A stretch of DNA of 15,325 nt from Anaerolineae bacterium (GTDB taxonomy: Bacteria > Chloroflexota > Anaerolineae > 4572-78 > J111): positions 1-15,325 of the forward strand of contig JAHDWA010000134.1 of assembly GCA_023382535.1 (NCBI GenBank), written 5' to 3'. Positions 12,566 to 15,325 of this stretch are shown one piece after another. A program made the translations under genes and the position numbers. The notes under the pieces are model-generated. The model saw only the letters and a program-made list of their open reading frames with translations. It was not told the origin of the DNA and searched no databases. Each line of letters begins with the position of its first letter. Position 1 is the stretch's first letter.

Positions 12566-14266
12566 TTGTCTACGTCATTAAAACGGTGGGATGTTTCACC
12601 GCGCGCCCCCGAGGCTCATTTTGCCCAATTTGCCGATCTACCCCGGCTGATTGTCCAAATTCTCTACAATCGAGGCTTTACCCAACCCCAGGAAGTGCAT
12701 GAGTTTCTGGCCCACAGTTGGTCCAATGATGACCCTCTCGCTCTGAAAGGCATGGCCGAAGCCGTCGCCCGTCTTAGCCAGGCAATTACCAACCAGGAGC
12801 CGATTGCCGTTTACGGCGACTACGATGTGGACGGCGTTACGGCTACGACGGTGATGATCCAGGCTTTGACCGCCCTGGGAGCGCGGGTGCGGCCTTATAT
12901 CCCCAATCGCTTCGACGAAGGGTACGGCCTGAATAACGAGGCCCTGGCTGAACTGGCCGGCCAGGGGGTGAAAGTAGTCCTCACAGTTGATTGCGGCATT
13001 CGTTCGGTTAAAGAAGTGGCCTACGGCAACAGCTTGGGACTTGATATTATCATCACCGACCACCACCATGTCGGCGATGAGGCCCCGCCGGCCTTGGCTG
13101 CCATCAACCCTAAACAGCCAGGCTGCACCTATCCATTTAAAGATTTGGCTGGGGTTGGTCTGGCCTACAAGTTAGTTCAAGCCCTGGTGACTTACGGCCC
13201 TTACCATCAAAGTGGCCTCCAACCCACCAATTTTCTCGATCTGGTTGCCCTGGGTACTATCGCTGATCTGGCCCCGCTCTACGGTGAAAACCGGAAATTG
13301 GCCCAGGCCGGTCTGCGACGCCTCAACCACTCTCTGCGGCCGGGGCTGGCCGTTTTAATGGAAAAAATTGGGACCAGGCCGGTCATTTCCGCCGGAACCA
13401 TTGGCTTTGCCATCGGGCCGCGTCTCAATGCTGCCGGTCGCCTTGACAGCGCCCTGGCTGCTTATCAACTCCTGATGGCCGCAACCGATTTTGAAGCCAT
13501 TCACCTGGCCACCCAACTCGATCTGCAAAATCGAGAACGCCAGCGGTTAACCCAACAAACGGTAGAGGTGGCCCGGCAAGCTATTCTGGGCGACAACGTC
13601 CGCCGCCCGCTCTACTTCATTCACCACGCCGATTTCAACCCCGGCATTGTCGGGTTGGCCGCCTCCCGGTTGAGCGAGGAATTTTACCGGCCTGTCCTCG
13701 TGGCCGAGCGCGGTTCCCAGTACACCAAAGGCTCAGCTCGCAGCATTCCCGACTTTCATATCACCGAGGCGTTAGATCAGTGCGCCGATTTACTGGTCCG
13801 TTATGGCGGTCACGCTGCCGCCGCCGGTTTTACCCTGGCCAATGAAAACGTGCCAGCTTTTGAGGCCCGTCTCTTACAGGCCGCCCAGCAAAAGTTGGAT
13901 GTGTCTGCGCTGCGTCCCAGCCTCACGATTGATGCCGAAATTAATCTACGCGGAGTCAAGCCGGAGTTGGTTGAGGCCATTACTGCCTTGCAGCCATTTG
14001 GCTACGGCAACCCCACCCCTACCTTTCTCAGCCGCAATTTAACCATTAAAAGCCTCAAGACTGTGGGCCAGGACAGCCAGCATCTCCGCCTGGCCCTGCA
14101 CGACGGCAAGCAAATTTGGAGCTCGGTTGCCTTTCGTCAAGGCGACTGGGCCGACAGGCTGCGGCTATCACAGCAAATTGATATTGTCTACATGCTCGAA
14201 TTCAACGAGTGGAACGGCGAGCGGCGGATGCAGTTGGAAATCAAGGATTTGCGGCCCAGCCAATAA
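12566..14266 (+). CDS. recJ: Single-stranded-DNA-specific exonuclease RecJ
   Basis: The 566-residue product is a DHH/DHHA1 phosphoesterase that degrades single-stranded DNA from the 5' end during recombination and mismatch or base-excision repair. Motifs are in order: DYDVDG (85-90), LTVDCGI, the metal-binding TDHHHV (Asp165, His166, His167), ALGTIADLAPL, GPRLNAAGR, and the DHHA1 motif GGHAAAAGF (Gly414, Gly415, His416). The C-terminal OB-like region follows (ALQPFGYGNPTPTF). The length is normal for the family. The frame is open to 12530, but the TTG at 12566 is chosen because GGAGAG lies 5-7 nt upstream; the preceding in-frame GTG is too close. It begins 78 nt after a terminator and appears to be a single gene. 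No clear terminator follows. Confidence 0.96.
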   Translation: MSTSLKRWDVSPRAPEAHFAQFADLPRLIVQILYNRGFTQPQEVHEFLAHSWSNDDPLALKGMAEAVARLSQAITNQEPIAVYGDYDVDGVTATTVMIQALTALGARVRPYIPNRFDEGYGLNNEALAELAGQGVKVVLTVDCGIRSVKEVAYGNSLGLDIIITDHHHVGDEAPPALAAINPKQPGCTYPFKDLAGVGLAYKLVQALVTYGPYHQSGLQPTNFLDLVALGTIADLAPLYGENRKLAQAGLRRLNHSLRPGLAVLMEKIGTRPVISAGTIGFAIGPRLNAAGRLDSALAAYQLLMAATDFEAIHLATQLDLQNRERQRLTQQTVEVARQAILGDNVRRPLYFIHHADFNPGIVGLAASRLSEEFYRPVLVAERGSQYTKGSARSIPDFHITEALDQCADLLVRYGGHAAAAGFTLANENVPAFEARLLQAAQQKLDVSALRPSLTIDAEINLRGVKPELVEAITALQPFGYGNPTPTFLSRNLTIKSLKTVGQDSQHLRLALHDGKQIWSSVAFRQGDWADRLRLSQQIDIVYMLEFNEWNGERRMQLEIKDLRPSQ

Positions 14267-14307
14267 CCCCAAGCCCACCTAGTCCCAATACTTTTCAAGT
14301 AAGCAAT

Positions 14308-14381
14308 GACGGAGTGCAAAATCTCCCGACGGAGTGTCTGAAATCTCTCGATGCCGGACTCCCTATTTAAGAGGTTTTGCA
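14308..14381. repeat. Direct repeats and nested hairpin downstream of recJ
   Basis: GACGGAGTG followed by AAATCTC occurs twice (14308-14325 and 14328-14347). TGCAAAATCTC (14315-14325) pairs with GAGGTTTTGCA (14371-14381) over 11 bp with one G-T pair, and inside it GGAGT (14331-14335) pairs with ACTCC (14358-14362). No T-run follows, so it is not a standard terminator. It may be a small non-coding repeat or RNA. The rest of 14267-14414 holds nothing else I recognise. Confidence 0.5.
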
Positions 14382-14414
14382 TCTAATACGACGCAATATC
14401 GCTCTTAAGTATTA

Positions 14415-14443
14415 TTGAAATTGCTCTGATAAATTGGTAAGAT
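14415..14443 (+). promoter_or_regulatory. Promoter of the second lipoprotein
   Basis: -35 TTGAAA (14415-14420), 17-nt spacer, -10 TAAGAT (14438-14443) with a TG extension (TGG before TAAGAT). The start near 14450 gives an unusually long leader of about 125 nt. Confidence 0.45.
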
Positions 14444-14449
14444 TACCAG

Positions 14450-14574
14450 TGAGGAAAGGGAGGTTCACCCAGTTATTATAAAACCTTGACAGGTGCAGCT
14501 TCAAACCGCAGTTAAGCGGGCGAGGTTTCACCCAGGATAGGGTAAGTCGGTTTTAGTTAGAAAGAGGTGATCGT
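14450..14574 (+). other. Long, repeat-containing 5' leader
   Basis: The leader holds a near-direct repeat, GAGGTTCACCCAG (14460-14472) and GAGGTTTCACCCAG (14522-14535), about 62 nt apart. Two small hairpins lie between: ACCT-TGAC-AGGT (14483-14494) and CCGC-AGTTAA-GCGG (14506-14519). It does not match any riboswitch consensus I know. The ribosome site GAGGTGA (14564-14570) is near its end. Confidence 0.35.
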
Positions 14575-15325
14575 ATGAAGTGCCGACGCTTATCCCTCAT
14601 CTACCCTTTGCTCATTCTCTTAATAACCGGCCTGGCCTGTAGTATGACCTCAAGCTCAGGCGCTCACGAGAAACCAATGCCGACACGGCCACGCCGGTAT
14701 GTGGTATTGCCGGCGGCGTCTCCAACCCTGGTCCCCGGTCTGAATGAATTGTCCCTCCCTGAGCAAGCTGAGCCTCCGGCGATAGCGCCTGCTCCGCTGC
14801 CGTCGCCTCGCCCGCCCCGGCCCACCGCCACACCGACCCCGGATAACTTTGCTAAATTATTTGCCGAAATGCTCCGCATGTTCGACGAACCAACCGCCAC
14901 GCCGACGGACCCGCTGCGCCTGGTAAAGCTGCCGACCATTCCGCCCACGCCAACCAGTACTGCTACGCCCCTACCTACCGTTACCCCCTGGCCAACCGAC
15001 ACCCCCATGCCTACGGCTACTCCTACCTTCGCCCTGGTCATGCCCACCCCGCTTCCTGCCGATACCCCTCCACCCGAACCTCCCAGCGCCCCGGCCGAGG
15101 CCGCTCCCCCGCCCGTCGTTGACTCTCCTTTCACCTCGCCCGTACCCACCAGCCCGGCGGTTGCGGCAGCGCCGCCAGTCCTGGCAGATGCCTCTATCTT
15201 CAGCTCGCCTTTACCAGGTGGCGAGACTGTCCCGCCTCCGGCGGTTGCGGCGGCGGCGCCCCCTGACTCAGGCTATAATTTTCTCCTGGCCGAATTTTAC
15301 AACAGCCCCACTACCAACTCTTTCA
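14575..15325 (+). CDS. Pro/Thr-rich lipoprotein, C-terminus outside the window
   Basis: The first 250 codons are visible and remain open at the window's right edge. The product starts with a short signal peptide (MKCRRLSLIYPLLILLITGLAC) and a lipobox LAC with Cys22 as the lipid site. Residues 35-230 are very rich in Pro, Thr and Ala (PTATPTPD, PPTPTSTATPLPTVTPWPTD), with short conserved-looking islands such as NFAKLFAEMLRMFDEP and the repeated phrase FxSPxP (FTSPVP, FSSPLP). The last visible residues, YNFLLAEFYNSPTTNSF, may begin a folded domain. The ATG at 14575 has GAGGTGA 4 nt upstream, a good ribosome site. It belongs to the same general type as the lipoprotein at 1202, but the visible parts are not otherwise alike. 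Function is unknown. Confidence 0.85.
   Translation, partial: MKCRRLSLIYPLLILLITGLACSMTSSSGAHEKPMPTRPRRYVVLPAASPTLVPGLNELSLPEQAEPPAIAPAPLPSPRPPRPTATPTPDNFAKLFAEMLRMFDEPTATPTDPLRLVKLPTIPPTPTSTATPLPTVTPWPTDTPMPTATPTFALVMPTPLPADTPPPEPPSAPAEAAPPPVVDSPFTSPVPTSPAVAAAPPVLADASIFSSPLPGGETVPPPAVAAAAPPDSGYNFLLAEFYNSPTTNSF

Noticed and set aside
14486..14491. Perfect TTGACA as a -35 box
   Set aside because: No acceptable -10 box occurs 16-19 nt downstream; it more likely forms part of the ACCT-TGAC-AGGT hairpin.
14664..15149. 161-codon minus-strand Val/Gly-rich frame
   Set aside because: Its GVGVAVG-type repeats are simply the complement of the Pro/Thr codons of the lipoprotein on the plus strand.

Overview
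The window looks like a chromosomal segment from a Chloroflexota bacterium, probably Anaerolineae-like. This is an inference from gene style: secreted lipoproteins with long Pro/Thr 'TPTPTP' linkers, a zinc-ribbon/TPR/TolB-propeller fusion, a PdtaS/PdtaR-type kinase and ANTAR regulator pair, tRNAs without an encoded CCA, and heptamer/octamer tandem repeats in the spacers. No rRNA or other taxonomic marker is present, so the phylum call is moderate.

Layout. 1-1064 (minus): an orphan XRE-type antitoxin-like regulator, then a small ribbon-helix-helix-like protein whose stop overlaps the start of an HNH nuclease that runs off the left edge. 1162-5073 (plus): a DUF5107-like lipoprotein and a large zinc-ribbon/membrane/TPR/beta-propeller protein. 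5074-6485 (plus): tRNA-Pro(TGG), a CheY-like receiver protein, tRNA-Gly(TCC), and a tRNA-Ile(CAT) gene split by a group I intron of about 610 nt that carries an HNH endonuclease gene on the opposite strand. 6487-11528 (minus): a terminator, then, in order of transcription, fmt, a PdtaS-like sensor kinase, a PdtaR-like ANTAR regulator and nadE. 11650-12488 (plus): two small membrane proteins (TM2 family, and DUF4870/Tic20-like) and a terminator. 12502-14266 (plus): recJ. 14267-15325 (plus): a repeat-rich structured spacer, a long leader, and a second Pro/Thr-rich lipoprotein cut by the right edge.

The most notable object is the intron in tRNA-Ile(CAT). The exons rejoin to an intact tRNA only if the intron lies between U33 and C34, which is also the only junction with a U before the intron and a terminal G. 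Helices P3, P4, P5, P6a, P7, P8 and P9 can all be drawn. The core closely resembles the Azoarcus tRNA-Ile(CAU) intron as I recall it. An antisense HNH gene with its own consensus-like promoter sits between P1 and P2, flanked by an imperfect inverted repeat, and its stop codon covers the 5' splice junction.

How genes may work together: fmt-pdtaS-pdtaR look like one operon (9 to 36 nt gaps, then an overlap), possibly reading through to nadE. The kinase should phosphorylate the ANTAR regulator, which would act on RNA as an antiterminator. Most other genes are housekeeping (tRNAs, fmt, nadE, recJ) with independent promoters. Functions of the two lipoproteins and the TPR/propeller protein remain unknown.
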